Shown here piece by piece: positions 8,625 to 18,531 of a DNA stretch of 64,000 nt (position 1 is the first letter of the stretch; the number at the start of each line of letters is the position of its first letter). The position numbers were made by a program, and so were the translations under genes. Source of the DNA: Duganella aceris. Lineage in GTDB: Bacteria > Pseudomonadota > Gammaproteobacteria > Burkholderiales > Burkholderiaceae_D. The DNA lies in assembly GCF_011090165.1 (NCBI RefSeq), contig NZ_JAADJT010000003.1, forward strand, positions 434,001-498,000, read 5' to 3'. The notes under the pieces are model-generated. The model was not told the DNA's origin, did no database searches, and saw only the letters and a program-made list of their open reading frames with translations.

Positions 8625-9353
8625 ATGACGCACCTCAACGACCTGCCTTTCGCGACGCTGCAGTTTTACACCACGGCGCCCTACCCTTGCAGCTACCTCG
8701 ACGCGCGCCAGGCGCGCTCGCAGGTCGCGACGCCCTCGCACCTGATCAATGCGGACGTGTACTCGGAGCTGGTCAAGAGCGGCTTCCGCCGCAGCGGAAT
8801 CTTTACCTATCGGCCATATTGCGACGGCTGCCAGGCCTGCATTCCGGTGCGGGTGGTGGCCGACCAGTTCAAGTCCAGCCGCGGCCAGCGGCGCGCCTGG
8901 AGCCGGCACGGCGACCTGATGACCGGCGTCGCGACGCTGTCGTTCTCCGACGAGCACTACGACCTCTACCTGCGCTACCAGAGCAAGCGTCACGCCGGCG
9001 GCGGCATGGACCAGGACAGCCGCGACCAGTACGCGCAGTTCCTGCTGCAAAGCCGGGTCAACACGCGGCTGGTGGAATTCCGCGAGCCGGACGGCACGCT
9101 GCGCATGGTCAGCATCATCGACGTGCTGTCGGACGGGCTGTCGTCGGTGTACACCTTTTTCGATCCGGACGTCGAAGGCGCCTCCTACGGCACCTTCAAC
9201 GTCTTATGGCAGATCGCGCAGGCGCGCGAGCTGAAGCTGCCCTACGTCTACCTGGGCTACTGGATCAAGGAAAGCCCGAAGATGTCCTACAAAACCAACT
9301 TCAAACCGCTGGAAGCGCGGATCAAAGGCATATGGAGCGTGCTGGACGCCTGA
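8625..9353 (+). CDS. bpt: Aspartate/glutamate leucyltransferase
   Basis: The 242-residue protein is related to eukaryotic arginyl-tRNA transferases. In bacteria it transfers Leu to N-terminal Asp or Glu. The cysteine-rich N-terminal region is visible as [11 protein letters not shown] and [16 protein letters not shown]. The C-terminal GNAT-like part has SVYTFFDPD and [14 protein letters not shown]. It forms an N-degron module with aat upstream. A purine-rich AGGAC precedes the ATG. pyrD begins 33 bp downstream. Confidence 0.95.
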   Translation: MTHLNDLPFATLQFYTTAPYPCSYLDARQARSQVATPSHLINADVYSELVKSGFRRSGIFTYRPYCDGCQACIPVRVVADQFKSSRGQRRAWSRHGDLMTGVATLSFSDEHYDLYLRYQSKRHAGGGMDQDSRDQYAQFLLQSRVNTRLVEFREPDGTLRMVSIIDVLSDGLSSVYTFFDPDVEGASYGTFNVLWQIAQARELKLPYVYLGYWIKESPKMSYKTNFKPLEARIKGIWSVLDA

Positions 9354-9386
9354 TAAAATACGGGCGAACCACAACCTGAGCGCCCC

Positions 9387-10427
9387 ATGTCCGAAAAATT
9401 CCTGTATTCCCTGGCACGTCCGATGCTGTTCTCGATGGACGCCGAAGCCGCCCACCACTTCACCCTTCCCGCGCTCAAGCGCGCCGCCGCGCTGGGCCTG
9501 ACCAGGCTGGTCAAGCAACCCAAGGCCGACCCGCGCACGGTCATGGGGATCACCTTCAAGAACCCGGTCGGCCTGGCCGCCGGACTGGACAAGGACGGCG
9601 CCTACATCGACGCGCTGGCCGACCTCGGCTTCGGCTCGATCGAAGTGGGCACGGTGACGCCGCGCGCGCAGCCGGGCAACGCCAAGCCGCGCATGTTCCG
9701 CCTGCCGGAAGCGCACGCCATCATCAACCGCATGGGCTTCAACAACGGCGGCGTCGACGCCTTCGTCGCCAACGTACAGGCGTCGCGCTTCTACCAGGAC
9801 AAGGCCGGCGTGCTAGGCCTGAACATCGGCAAGAACGCCGACACCCCGATCGAACGCGCCACCGACGACTACCTGCACTGCCTGGAAAAAGTCTACCCGT
9901 ACGCCAGCTACGTGACGGTCAACATCTCGTCGCCGAACACCAAGAATCTGCGCCAGCTGCAGGGCGGCTCGGAACTGGACAGCCTGCTCGCCACCCTCAA
10001 GCAGGCGCAGCTACGCCTGGCCGACCAGCACCAGCGCTATGTGCCGCTGGCGCTGAAGATCGCGCCGGACATGGACGGCGACCAGGTCAAGAACATCGCC
10101 GACGCGCTGATGCGCCACAAGATCGACGGCGTGATCGCCACCAACACCACGCTGAGCCGCGACGCCGTCACCGGCATGCTGCACGGCGCCGAAGCGGGCG
10201 GGCTGTCGGGCGCGCCGGTGTTCGCCGCGTCCAACAACGTGATCCGCATGCTGAAGGCGGAACTGGGCGACGCGCTGCCGATCATCGGCGTCGGCGGCAT
10301 CATGCGCGGCGCGGACGCCAAGATGAAAATGGACTGCGGCGCGCAGCTGGTGCAGCTGTACAGCGGCCTGATCTACGCCGGCCCGGCGCTGATCCGCGAT
10401 TGCGCGGACGCGGTGCGCGGCCGCTAA
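9387..10427 (+). CDS. pyrD: Dihydroorotate dehydrogenase (quinone), class 2
   Basis: The 346-residue flavoprotein oxidises dihydroorotate to orotate in pyrimidine synthesis and passes electrons to quinone at the inner membrane. Visible features are an N-terminal membrane-associating helix ([20 protein letters not shown]), the FMN barrel start [17 protein letters not shown], the catalytic serine region [12 protein letters not shown], and the phosphate-binding end [14 protein letters not shown] with [10 protein letters not shown]. These are class 2 features. It is probably co-transcribed with aat and bpt and is followed after 11 bp by the aldo/keto reductase gene. Confidence 0.97.
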   Translation: MSEKFLYSLARPMLFSMDAEAAHHFTLPALKRAAALGLTRLVKQPKADPRTVMGITFKNPVGLAAGLDKDGAYIDALADLGFGSIEVGTVTPRAQPGNAKPRMFRLPEAHAIINRMGFNNGGVDAFVANVQASRFYQDKAGVLGLNIGKNADTPIERATDDYLHCLEKVYPYASYVTVNISSPNTKNLRQLQGGSELDSLLATLKQAQLRLADQHQRYVPLALKIAPDMDGDQVKNIADALMRHKIDGVIATNTTLSRDAVTGMLHGAEAGGLSGAPVFAASNNVIRMLKAELGDALPIIGVGGIMRGADAKMKMDCGAQLVQLYSGLIYAGPALIRDCADAVRGR

Positions 10428-10438
10428 GGAGATTAACT

Positions 10439-11485
10439 ATGCAGAAGACGCAACTTGGATCCAGCGACCTCCAGGTCAGCAAGATCTGCCTGGGCACGAT
10501 GACCTTCGGCGAACAGAACACCGAAGCCGACGCGCACAGCCAGCTCGACTACGCCTATGAGCGCGGCATCAACTTCATCGACACCGCCGAAACTTATCCG
10601 GTGATGCCGCGCGCGGAGACCCAGGGCTCGACCGAGCGCATCATCGGCACCTGGCTCAAGAAGACCGGGCTGCGCGACCAGGTGGTGCTGGCCACCAAGG
10701 CGGCCGGGCCGAACAAGAGCATGAGCTGGATTCGTGGCGGCAAGCAGAACCACGACGCCGCCAACCTGCGGGCGGCGGTCGAGACCAGTTTACAGCGGCT
10801 GCAGACCGACCATATCGATTTATACCAATTGCACTGGCCGAGCCGCAACGTGCCCATCTTCGGCAACAACGTATTCAATCCGCAGCACGAGCGCGCCAGC
10901 GTCGCGATCGAGGAAACGCTGGCCGCGCTGGGCGAGCTGATCAAGGAAGGCAAGATCGGCGCGATCGGCGTGTCGAACGAATCGTGCTGGGGCGTGAACC
11001 AGTTCACCAAACAGGCTGAGATCAAGGGCTTGCCGCGCATCGCCACCATCCAGAACCTGTACAACCTGACGGCGCGCCACTACGAAACCAGCCTGCTGGA
11101 CGAGACCTGCTTCCGCGAAAACGTCAGCCTGCTGGCGTACAGCCCGCTGGCCTTCGGCCAGCTGAGCGCCAAGTATCACGACGACGCCAAGGCGCACGGC
11201 CGGCTGACGCTCTTCCCGCCGACCTGGAGCCCGCGCTACCTGCGGCCGGCGGTGCTGGAAGCGGTGGCGCGGTACGCCCGGCTGGCGCGCGAGCACGGCC
11301 TGACGCCGGCGCAGCTGGCGCTGGCGTGGGTCTACTCGCGCTGGTTCGTGGCCTCGACCATCATCGGCGCCACCACGCTGGCGCAGCTGAAGGAAAACAT
11401 CGACGCCTTCGAAATTGCGCTGCCGGCCGAAGTCATCGCCGAAGTCGACGCCATCCACGCCAGCATCACCAACCCAGGCCAGTAA
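10439..11485 (+). CDS. Aldo/keto reductase, Tas-like
   Basis: The 348-residue protein is an NADPH-dependent aldo/keto reductase. The barrel start is LGSSDLQVSKICLGTMTFGEQ, with the catalytic Asp-Tyr region at FIDTAETYP, Lys in LATKAAG, His in YQLHWPSR and the cofactor region IIGATTLAQLKENI. The length and the PVMPRAETQGSTERIIG stretch are like E. coli Tas. The substrate is unknown. A strong ribosome site (AAGGAGA) precedes the ATG at 10439. The stop codon TAA forms the first base pair region of the palindrome at 11485-11580. Confidence 0.9.
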   Translation: MQKTQLGSSDLQVSKICLGTMTFGEQNTEADAHSQLDYAYERGINFIDTAETYPVMPRAETQGSTERIIGTWLKKTGLRDQVVLATKAAGPNKSMSWIRGGKQNHDAANLRAAVETSLQRLQTDHIDLYQLHWPSRNVPIFGNNVFNPQHERASVAIEETLAALGELIKEGKIGAIGVSNESCWGVNQFTKQAEIKGLPRIATIQNLYNLTARHYETSLLDETCFRENVSLLAYSPLAFGQLSAKYHDDAKAHGRLTLFPPTWSPRYLRPAVLEAVARYARLAREHGLTPAQLALAWVYSRWFVASTIIGATTLAQLKENIDAFEIALPAEVIAEVDAIHASITNPGQ

Positions 11486-11580
11486 ACTCCGGGGTCAGAG
11501 CTAAAAACTGGACACGGGCTCTGCTGTAGCGAAAGCTACAGCAGAGCCCGTGTCCAGTTTTTAGCTCTGACCCCGGAGTT
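11485..11580. repeat. 96-bp palindrome with 46-bp perfect arms, likely two-way terminator
   Basis: Arms 11485-11530 and 11535-11580 are exact reverse complements around a GAAA tetraloop. Reading inward the arm is AACTCC, box GGGGTCAG, block AGCTAAAAACTGGA, core CACGGGCTCTGCTGTAGC. The inner GC-rich stem is flanked by A5 on one side and T5 on the other, so on either strand the transcript would end in a stem plus U-run. The element overlaps the stop codons of the two convergent genes on its flanks (aldo/keto reductase and SDR). Confidence 0.93.
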
Positions 11581-12331
11581 ATCGCCAGCCGCCGGCCGCG
11601 TCGAGCAGCGAGCCGGTGATCCAGCCGGCGTCGTCGGAGGCCAGGAAGGCCACCGCCTTGGCGATGTCGGCCGCCTCACCCAGCCGGCCCAGCGGCGTCA
11701 GGCCGACGATCATCTGCGAGAAGTCGCCGTGCAGGCCGGCGCTGGCGAAACCTTCGGTGGCGGTCGCGCCCGGATTGACCGCGTTGACGCGGATCTTGCG
11801 CGGCCCCAGCTCCTTGGCCAGGCTGCGCGTGATGGTGTTGACCGCGCCCTTGGTCGACGCGTACACGGCGGCCCCGCCCGGCGGCAACTCGCCGACCACC
11901 GAGCCGATATTGACGATGCTGCCGCCTTCGGCCGGGAACGCCGCCGCGGCCGCCTGGCTCGCCAGCAGCAGGCCGGTGACGTTGACGTCGAACATGGCGC
12001 GCACGCCTTCCGCCGTCACCGACTCCAACGGACCGAACGCGTACACGCCCGCATTGTTGACCAGGATGTCGAGCCGGCCGTAGGCCGTGTGCGCCGCCGC
12101 GACCAGCCGCTCCACATCCGCCGCCAGCGCCACACTGCCCCGGACCGCGATCGCCTTGCCGCCGGCGACGATGATCTCGGCCACCACCTTGGCCGCGTCC
12201 TGCTCGCTCGACGCGTAGTTGACCACCACCGCCGCGCCCTGCGCCGCCAGCTCCTTGGCGATGCCCGCGCCGATGCCCTTGGATGCACCGGTGACCAGTG
12301 CGACTTTTCCCGCCAGTTTTTGTTGCGACAT
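11579..12331 (-). CDS. SDR-family oxidoreductase (3-oxoacyl-ACP reductase-like)
   Basis: The 250-residue short-chain dehydrogenase has the NAD(P)-binding TGASKGIGAGIA near the start, NNAG at about residue 88, catalytic Ser in NIGSVVGELPPGG, and the active-site YASTKGAV. Classical SDR length. The starting ATG at 12331 has AGAGGAAA upstream, a strong ribosome site. It is divergent from a LysR-family gene, a common arrangement in which the regulator controls the oxidoreductase. The substrate is not evident. Confidence 0.92.
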   Translation of the reverse strand: MSQQKLAGKVALVTGASKGIGAGIAKELAAQGAAVVVNYASSEQDAAKVVAEIIVAGGKAIAVRGSVALAADVERLVAAAHTAYGRLDILVNNAGVYAFGPLESVTAEGVRAMFDVNVTGLLLASQAAAAAFPAEGGSIVNIGSVVGELPPGGAAVYASTKGAVNTITRSLAKELGPRKIRVNAVNPGATATEGFASAGLHGDFSQMIVGLTPLGRLGEAADIAKAVAFLASDDAGWITGSLLDAAGGWR

Positions 12332-12425
12332 GATGATTTCCTCTTGAAGTGGCCGGCGACACGCTGGCCTCGAAGACATCATCACTCATGCATAAATCCT
12401 GCGGTAGCCGGCAAATTCGTCTATC

Positions 12426-12448
12426 ATTTATTCAAACCATGGATAAAT
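12426..12448. promoter_or_regulatory. Candidate LysR-type operator in divergent SDR/LysR region
   Basis: ATTTAT (12426-12431) and ATAAAT (12443-12448) form an inverted repeat with an 11-base gap, so the pattern T-N11-A of LysR regulators is present. It lies immediately before the LysR start codon, in the 119-bp region between divergent genes. Such a site would suit autoregulation and control of the SDR gene. Confidence 0.4.
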
Positions 12449-12450
12449 AA

Positions 12451-13344
12451 ATGCATGATCGCCTGTTCACCCTACGCCTGTTCGTGCGCGTCGCGCGCAA
12501 GGGCAGCTTTTCGGCCGCCGGCCGCGAACTCAAGATTCCGCAGCCGACCGTGTCGCGCCTGATCGCCACGTTGGAGCAGGACATCGGCGCGGCGCTGCTG
12601 ACGCGCACCACCCGCGCCGTGACGCTGACCGAAGCCGGCGCCGACTTCCTGGCCCGCGTCGAACCGGTGCTCGATGCGCTGGACGACGCCGAACACGCCG
12701 CGCGCGGCGGCGGCCGGCTGCGCGGCGTGCTGCGCGTGGGCGTGTCCTCCAGCATGGCGATACGCGGCCTGATGCCCCATCTGCAAGCCTTCCTCGACCA
12801 GCATCCCGACCTGCGCGTCGAGCTGCTGCTGGACGACCTGCGGCAGAACCTGGTGGCCGAAGGCGTCGACGTCGGCCTGCGCTTCGGTCCGCTGCCCGAT
12901 TCCAGCGCGACGGCGCAGCGGCTGGGCGCGGCCGAACGCGTGCTCGCCGCCTCGCCCGACTACCTGCGGCGCGCCGGCACGCCGCACACGCCGGCGGAGC
13001 TGGCGCAGCATTCCGTCATTGCCGGTCCCGGCCGGCTGGCGCACGCGTGGTCGTTCACCCGGGACGGCAAGACGCTCGCGGTGCGGGTCGACGGCCAGCT
13101 GTCCGTGTCCGTCAACGAGGTGTCGACCGCCGCCGCGCTGGCCGGCATCGGCATCGCGTCGATGACCTTGGGCGCCTGCCTGAAGGAGTTGCAGAAAGGC
13201 TCGCTGGTGCGCCTGCTTGCGGACTGGAGCATGGGCGACATCGAGCTGCACGCCGTGTTCCCCGCCGGCCGCGCCGCCAAGCCCGCCGCCCGCGCCTTCG
13301 CCGACCATGTGGCGAAAAATCTGGGGCATATGCTGATCCAATAG
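12451..13344 (+). CDS. LysR-family transcriptional regulator
   Basis: The 297-residue protein has an N-terminal winged helix-turn-helix (FVRVARKGSFSAAGRELKIPQPTVSRLIATLE) and a C-terminal periplasmic-binding-like effector domain from about residue 90 (RGVLRVGVSSSMAIRGLMPHL). It resembles the CrgA-type subgroup that often controls a divergent oxidoreductase. The SDR gene starts 119 bp away in the other direction, so it is the likely target. The effector is unknown. Confidence 0.92.
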   Translation: MHDRLFTLRLFVRVARKGSFSAAGRELKIPQPTVSRLIATLEQDIGAALLTRTTRAVTLTEAGADFLARVEPVLDALDDAEHAARGGGRLRGVLRVGVSSSMAIRGLMPHLQAFLDQHPDLRVELLLDDLRQNLVAEGVDVGLRFGPLPDSSATAQRLGAAERVLAASPDYLRRAGTPHTPAELAQHSVIAGPGRLAHAWSFTRDGKTLAVRVDGQLSVSVNEVSTAAALAGIGIASMTLGACLKELQKGSLVRLLADWSMGDIELHAVFPAGRAAKPAARAFADHVAKNLGHMLIQ

Positions 13345-13461
13345 GCCCCGGTCCGCACGCGATATCCAATTCTTGAATATCATTAGACGTAACCATTCGT
13401 GGGCAATATGGACGCCCGCTGATAAGATTTTTCCAATCACAACAGTCCCGAGACAAATCAC

Positions 13462-15813
13462 ATGCCTTCACGTCCCATCGCCCAGCCCCTGCTGCTCGCC
13501 AGCCTGATCGCCACCGTCGTCGTTCCCGCCTTCGCGCAGCAGGCCGCCGACGGCGAGCTGCAATCCGTGGTCGTCACCGGCACCTATGCCAAGAACCGCC
13601 GCACCATCGATTCCGAATCGCCGGTCGACATCATCGGCGCGCGCGAGCTGCAGGCCAGCGGCTCGACCGAGCTGGCCACCGTGCTCGGCCGCCTGCTGCC
13701 GTCGATGAATTTCCCGCGCCCGTCCGGCGCCGACGCCAGCGACGCCGTGCGTCCGGCCCAGCTGCGCGGCCTGTCGCCGGATCAGACGCTGGTGCTGGTC
13801 AACGGCAAGCGCCGCCACACCTCGGCGGTGGTCAACGTCAACGGCACCCAGGGACGCGGCTCGGCGCCGGTCGACCTGAACGCGATCCCGCTGTCGGCCA
13901 TCGACCACATCGAAGTGCTGCGCGACGGCGCGGCGGCCCAGTACGGCTCGGACGCGATCGCCGGCGTGATCAACATCATCCTCAAAAAAGGCGCGAACGG
14001 CGGCGAGGTCGAAGTCGGCTTCGGCGAGTACCAGGAGCGCGACGGCAAGCAGAAAACCCTGCGCGGCTCGACCGGCTTCAGCCTCGGCGACGACGGCTGG
14101 GTGCGGGTCGCCATCGAGGCCGCCGACCGCGATCCGACCAACCGTGCCGGCGCCGATTTCCGCACCCCGACCGAACCGCGCTACGGCCGCGTCAACCAGC
14201 GCTTCGGCGATCCGGAGACCAAGCCGCGCACACTGTTCGTCAACAGCCAGTACCGCATCAACGACAACGTCGACTGGTACGCCTTCGCCAACTACGGGCG
14301 GCGCGAGACCGAGGCCGCCGCCACCTGGCGCACCTCCGGCCGCACGCCGCTGTTCCCGGAAGGCTTCCTGCCGCTGGAGAACAGCACCTCGACCGACGCC
14401 ACGCTGGTCACCGGACTGCGCGGCGAAGTGTCCGGCTGGCGTTGGGACGCCAGCCTCAACTACGGCCAGAACGAATTCAAGCTGGACCTGGACAATACCG
14501 CCAACCTCGACCTCGGCGCCAACAGCCCGACCCATTTCTACGCGGGCAAGCTGAGCAACAAGCAGGCGCTGTTCAACTTCGACGTCGCGCGCGAGTTCCC
14601 GGTGGAAGCGTTCAGCGGCCCGCTGACGGTGGCGCTGGGCGTCGAAGCACGGCATGAGAAATACGAGATCGGCGCCGGCGACCTGGCGTCCTACAGCGGC
14701 ACCGGCGCGCAAGGCTTCTCCGGCTTCCGCCCGATCAACGCCGGCAGCAACAGCCGCCACAACGAATCGATCTACGGCAACCTGGAAGCCGAGATCACCA
14801 AGCAGTTCTCGGCCTCGGCCGCGCTGCGCCACGAGCGCTACAGCGATTTCGGCAGCACCACCTCGGCCAAGGGCTCGGCGCGCTATGCCTTCAACGACAA
14901 GGTATCGTTGCGCGGCACCGCCTCGTCCGGCTTCCGCGCGCCGTCGCTGGCGCAGCAGTTTTACACCATCACCACCACCAATTTCTCGGTGGTCAACGGC
15001 GTCAACACACCGATCGAGACCGGCACCTTCGCGGTCGGCAGCGCAGCGGCGGCGGCCCTGGGCGCGACCCCGCTGAAGGCCGAGAAAGCCCGCAACTACA
15101 GCCTCGGCCTGCAACTGCAACCGACGCGCGACTGGACCGCCAGCATCGACGCCTACCGCATCGATATCGACGACCGGGTCGCCTTGTCGGCCAACATGAC
15201 CTTGTCGCCGGTGCTGCGCAATACGCTGGCGGCGCAAGGCATCCTGGTCGGCGCCGGGCGTTACTTCACCAACGCCATCGACACCCGCACCACCGGCGTC
15301 GACATCGTCAGCACCTACCGTTGGGACCTGGCGAGCGCCGGCCGTTATGATTTCACGGCCGCCTACAACCACAACAAGAACACGCTGGAGCACGTCAACG
15401 CCAACCCGGCGGTGCTGAGCGCCAACGGCCTGACCTTGATCGACCGCCAGACCATCAACCGCCTGACGGTGGGCTCGCCGAAGGACAAGTTCAGCCTGGC
15501 GACCGATTGGACGCTGGGCGCCTGGAACGCGCGCGGCGTGGTGACGCGCTACGGCAGCTTCACGGTGCCGCAGAACAGCGCGGCGCTGGACCAGGTGTAC
15601 GATCCGCAATGGGTATTGGATTTGTCGGCGGGCGTGAAGCTGAGCAAGAACTGGCGGTTGAGCGTCGGCATCGACAATGTGACCGACCGTTATCCGGACC
15701 AGGTCACGTCGTTGGGCAACCTCAACAACAACGGCATCAACCCCTACAGCGGCTTCGCCCCGAACGGCTTCAACGGCCGCTACTACTACGCCAAGGCCGG
15801 CTACAGCTGGTGA
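13462..15813 (+). CDS. TonB-dependent outer membrane receptor
   Basis: The 783-residue protein has a signal peptide (cleavage near AFAQ-Q at residue 25-26). The plug domain begins with VVVTGTYAKNRRTIDSESP and contains LVLVNGKRRHTSAVVN and IEVLRDGAAAQYGSDAIAG. The beta barrel ends in YYYAKAGYSW, with the C-terminal aromatic residue needed for outer membrane insertion. Such receptors take up iron chelates, cobalamin, sugars or other large substrates; nothing near it points to one. The gene is single, with a convergent chemoreceptor gene downstream beyond the palindrome at 15820-15913. Confidence 0.95.
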   Translation: MPSRPIAQPLLLASLIATVVVPAFAQQAADGELQSVVVTGTYAKNRRTIDSESPVDIIGARELQASGSTELATVLGRLLPSMNFPRPSGADASDAVRPAQLRGLSPDQTLVLVNGKRRHTSAVVNVNGTQGRGSAPVDLNAIPLSAIDHIEVLRDGAAAQYGSDAIAGVINIILKKGANGGEVEVGFGEYQERDGKQKTLRGSTGFSLGDDGWVRVAIEAADRDPTNRAGADFRTPTEPRYGRVNQRFGDPETKPRTLFVNSQYRINDNVDWYAFANYGRRETEAAATWRTSGRTPLFPEGFLPLENSTSTDATLVTGLRGEVSGWRWDASLNYGQNEFKLDLDNTANLDLGANSPTHFYAGKLSNKQALFNFDVAREFPVEAFSGPLTVALGVEARHEKYEIGAGDLASYSGTGAQGFSGFRPINAGSNSRHNESIYGNLEAEITKQFSASAALRHERYSDFGSTTSAKGSARYAFNDKVSLRGTASSGFRAPSLAQQFYTITTTNFSVVNGVNTPIETGTFAVGSAAAAALGATPLKAEKARNYSLGLQLQPTRDWTASIDAYRIDIDDRVALSANMTLSPVLRNTLAAQGILVGAGRYFTNAIDTRTTGVDIVSTYRWDLASAGRYDFTAAYNHNKNTLEHVNANPAVLSANGLTLIDRQTINRLTVGSPKDKFSLATDWTLGAWNARGVVTRYGSFTVPQNSAALDQVYDPQWVLDLSAGVKLSKNWRLSVGIDNVTDRYPDQVTSLGNLNNNGINPYSGFAPNGFNGRYYYAKAGYSW

Positions 15814-15819
15814 CCTAAA

Positions 15820-15913
15820 ACTCCGGGGTCAGAGCTAAAAACTGGACACGGGCTCTACCGTAGCGGCCGCTACGGTAGAGCCCGTGTCCAGTTTTTAGCT
15901 CTGACCCCGGAGT
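15820..15913. repeat. 94-bp perfect palindrome without loop, likely two-way terminator
   Basis: Bases 15820-15866 are the exact reverse complement of 15867-15913. The arm reads ACTCC, box GGGGTCAG, block AGCTAAAAACTGGA, core CACGGGCTCTACCGTAGCGG. It lies 6 bp after the TonB receptor stop and 1 bp before the stop of the convergent chemoreceptor gene. As in the copy at 11485, A5 and T5 flank the inner stem, fitting termination in both directions. Confidence 0.94.
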
Positions 15914-15914
15914 A

Positions 15915-17504
15915 CTAGGACATGGCGAGTTGGCGTTGCGGTGCGCCGGCCAGCTTGAATACGCTGACCGCGCGCGCCAGCAAGTCCGCCTGGTCGCGCA
16001 TGCTTTGCGCGGCGGCGGCGGCTTCCTCCACCAGCGCGGCGTTCTGCTGTGTTACGTCGTCGATCGAGACGATCGCTTGATTGACCTGCTCGATCCCCGC
16101 GCTCTGTTCGCTGCTGGCGGCGCTGATCGCGCTCATGATGTCGGCCACCTGCCGCACCGCCTTGACGATGCCGTTCATCGTCGCGCCGGCTTCGTCCACC
16201 AGCGCCGCGCCGGCGTCGACCGTTTCCACCGAGCGTCCAATCAAGGCCTTGATCTCCTTGGCCGCGCTCGCCGAGCGCTGCGCCAGGTTGCGCACCTCGG
16301 ACGCGACCACCGCGAAACCCCGCCCCTGCTCGCCCGCCCGCGCCGCTTCCACCGCTGCGTTCAAGGCGAGAATATTGGTCTGGAAGGCGATGCCGTCGAT
16401 GACGCTGATGATGTCGACGATCTTGCCCGAACTTTCCTTGATCGCGCCCATCGTCGTCACCACCTGCCCCACCACTTCGCCGCCCTTGGTGGCGAACTCC
16501 GACGCCGACACCACCAGCTTGGTGGCCTGCTTGGCGTTCTCGGCGTTCTGCGTCACGGTGGAGGTCAACTCTTCCATCGACGACGCCGTCTCCTCCAGAC
16601 TCGAAGCCTGCTGCTCGGTACGGCTCGACAGATCCAGGTTGCCGCTGGCGATTTGATTCGACGCGGTGGCGATGGTGTCGGTCCCCGAGCGCACCTGACC
16701 CACCGTGCGCGCCAGGCTGTCGTTCATGTCGATCAGCGCCCGCAGCAGCTGGCCGGTTTCGTCGGTGCTGTCGCATTCGATGCGCATCGTCAGGTCGCCA
16801 CCGGCCACCGCCTGCGCCATGCCGACCGCGCGGTTCAGCGGCCGCGTGATGCTGCGCGTGATCCACAGCAGTACCCACGCCGCCAAGCCCGCCGCGACCA
16901 GCGTCAACAGCATCATCATGTTGCGCGAACTGGAATAGGATTGCTCGGCGACCGCGCTGGCGTCCTCGATGGCGGCGTTCTGATATTTGACCAGCTCGGT
17001 CAGCGAATTCAGGTAGGCGGTCTGCTCTTTGCGGACCGTGCTCAGCAGGTAGGTGACCGATTCGTCGTGCTTGCCGACGTCGCCGGACATGGCCACGAAG
17101 GCGGTTTGCACCACCATGTATTTTTCGCGCGCGTCCAGCACGGCTTGCAGTTTGGCTTTGCTTTGCGGGTCGTCGTCGTCGGCGATCAGCACGCCGAGCT
17201 TCTCCAGCCGCGCGGCGTTTTCCACCTTGCGTTTGTCGACCCGTTCCATCTCGGCCTTGATGACTTCGGGGTCCTTGGACAGCATGGCGTTGCGCATGGC
17301 GCGGGCGATGTCGTTGACGCCGCCTATCGTTTCGTAAGCCAGTATCACCTTCGGCACCTTGTCGCTGGCGAGGTCCTTGGTGTTGTTGTTCAACTTGCCA
17401 AGATTGCCGATGCCGATCACGGCGATGCCCACCATGAAGACGATCGACACGCCCAGGCCGGCGGCGAGCCGGGTCCCTATCTTCCAGTTACCGATCCCCA
17501 TCAC
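15915..17504 (-). CDS. Methyl-accepting chemotaxis protein
   Basis: The 529-residue chemoreceptor has a first membrane segment at about residues 10-32, a periplasmic four-helix ligand domain (4HB_MCP type, about 33-190), and a second segment near 192-212. A HAMP domain follows ([20 protein letters not shown]). The cytoplasmic signalling part has the conserved hairpin tip [20 protein letters not shown] and methylation-helix glutamines. It would signal through CheA/CheW to the flagellar motor. The ligand is unknown. No che genes are adjacent. It is convergent with the TonB receptor gene. Confidence 0.95.
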   Translation of the reverse strand: MMGIGNWKIGTRLAAGLGVSIVFMVGIAVIGIGNLGKLNNNTKDLASDKVPKVILAYETIGGVNDIARAMRNAMLSKDPEVIKAEMERVDKRKVENAARLEKLGVLIADDDDPQSKAKLQAVLDAREKYMVVQTAFVAMSGDVGKHDESVTYLLSTVRKEQTAYLNSLTELVKYQNAAIEDASAVAEQSYSSSRNMMMLLTLVAAGLAAWVLLWITRSITRPLNRAVGMAQAVAGGDLTMRIECDSTDETGQLLRALIDMNDSLARTVGQVRSGTDTIATASNQIASGNLDLSSRTEQQASSLEETASSMEELTSTVTQNAENAKQATKLVVSASEFATKGGEVVGQVVTTMGAIKESSGKIVDIISVIDGIAFQTNILALNAAVEAARAGEQGRGFAVVASEVRNLAQRSASAAKEIKALIGRSVETVDAGAALVDEAGATMNGIVKAVRQVADIMSAISAASSEQSAGIEQVNQAIVSIDDVTQQNAALVEEAAAAAQSMRDQADLLARAVSVFKLAGAPQRQLAMS

Positions 17505-17598
17505 GCGCTCCTCAAGAGTGGATGCCGGGAATCAGTATATGGTCATTTAGACATGCCGCTGCGAATAATTTTCACACTGTTTTGCGGCCGCCACAATG

Positions 17599-18531
17599 TC
17601 AGGACATTTCGCCGCCGTTGAGCGCGGCGTCGATGTCGGCGCGGGTCAGGCCCGGCGCGAATTCCTGGATGAAGTGGTAGGCGTACGAGCGCAGGTAGGC
17701 TCCCTTGCGCACCGCCAGTCGCGTGGTGTTCTGCGCGAACAGGTGCGACGCTTCCACCGCGCGCATGCCCTTGTCGCGGCCGTGGTCGAAGGCCATCGAG
17801 GCGACGATGCCGACGCCCAATCCCAGCGACACGTATTGCTTGATGACGTCCGAATCCATCGCCGTCAGCACGATGTCCGGCTTGACGCCCGCCTGCGCGA
17901 ACGCGGCGTCGATATGACCGCGTCCGGTGAAGCCGACGTCGTAGGTAATCAGCGGGAACTCGGCCAGGTCTTCCAGCTTGATCGGCGAACGCGCCAGCAG
18001 CGGATGGCCGTCCGGCACCACGATCAAGTGGCTCCAGCGGTAGCACGGGAACGACACCAGATCGGGGAACTGCGACAGGCCTTCGGTGGCGATGCCGATG
18101 TCGGTCTTGCCGGACAAGATCCATTCGGCGATGTGCTCGGGCGCGCTCTGCTGCAAGGCGATGCGCACCTCGGGATACGCGGCGCGGAAACTCTGCACCA
18201 CTTTCGGCAAGGCATAGCGCGCCTGGGTGTGCGTCGCCGCCACGCTCAAGGTGCCGCTTTGCTGGCCGGTGTATTCGAGGCTGGCCTGTTGCAGGTTTTC
18301 CGCTTCGATCAGCAGGCGGTCGATGATCTTCAGGATACCCTTGCCCGGCTCGGTCATGCCGGTCAGGCGCTTGCCGTTGCGTTCGAAGATCACCACGCCG
18401 AGCTCATCCTCCAGCTCGCGGATCTGGCGCGACACGCCCGGCTGCGAGGTGAACAGCGCGTTCGCCACTTCGGTCAGGTTGTAGCCGCGACGGGCCGCTT
18501 CGCGGATGGAGCGCAGCTGTTGAAAGTTCAT
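17599..18531 (-). CDS. cysB: CysB-family LysR regulator of sulfur assimilation
   Basis: The 310-residue protein starts [20 protein letters not shown] and continues with [20 protein letters not shown], the CysB-type helix-turn-helix. The effector domain contains [15 protein letters not shown] and [10 protein letters not shown], typical of CysB/Cbl. These regulators bind N-acetylserine or a sulfur signal and activate sulfate uptake and reduction genes. The start overlaps the cysA stop by 4 bp, making it the last gene of the sulfate permease run and suggesting a feedback loop. CysB and Cbl cannot be separated from the sequence alone, but CysB is the usual member here. Confidence 0.88.
   Translation of the reverse strand: MNFQQLRSIREAARRGYNLTEVANALFTSQPGVSRQIRELEDELGVVIFERNGKRLTGMTEPGKGILKIIDRLLIEAENLQQASLEYTGQQSGTLSVAATHTQARYALPKVVQSFRAAYPEVRIALQQSAPEHIAEWILSGKTDIGIATEGLSQFPDLVSFPCYRWSHLIVVPDGHPLLARSPIKLEDLAEFPLITYDVGFTGRGHIDAAFAQAGVKPDIVLTAMDSDVIKQYVSLGLGVGIVASMAFDHGRDKGMRAVEASHLFAQNTTRLAVRKGAYLRSYAYHFIQEFAPGLTRADIDAALNGGEMS

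Noticed and set aside
13468..15609. A 713-codon open frame on the minus strand opposite the TonB receptor
   Set aside because: It is a by-product of high GC content; low-complexity, Arg/Ala/Val-rich, no family motifs, fully inside a clear gene.
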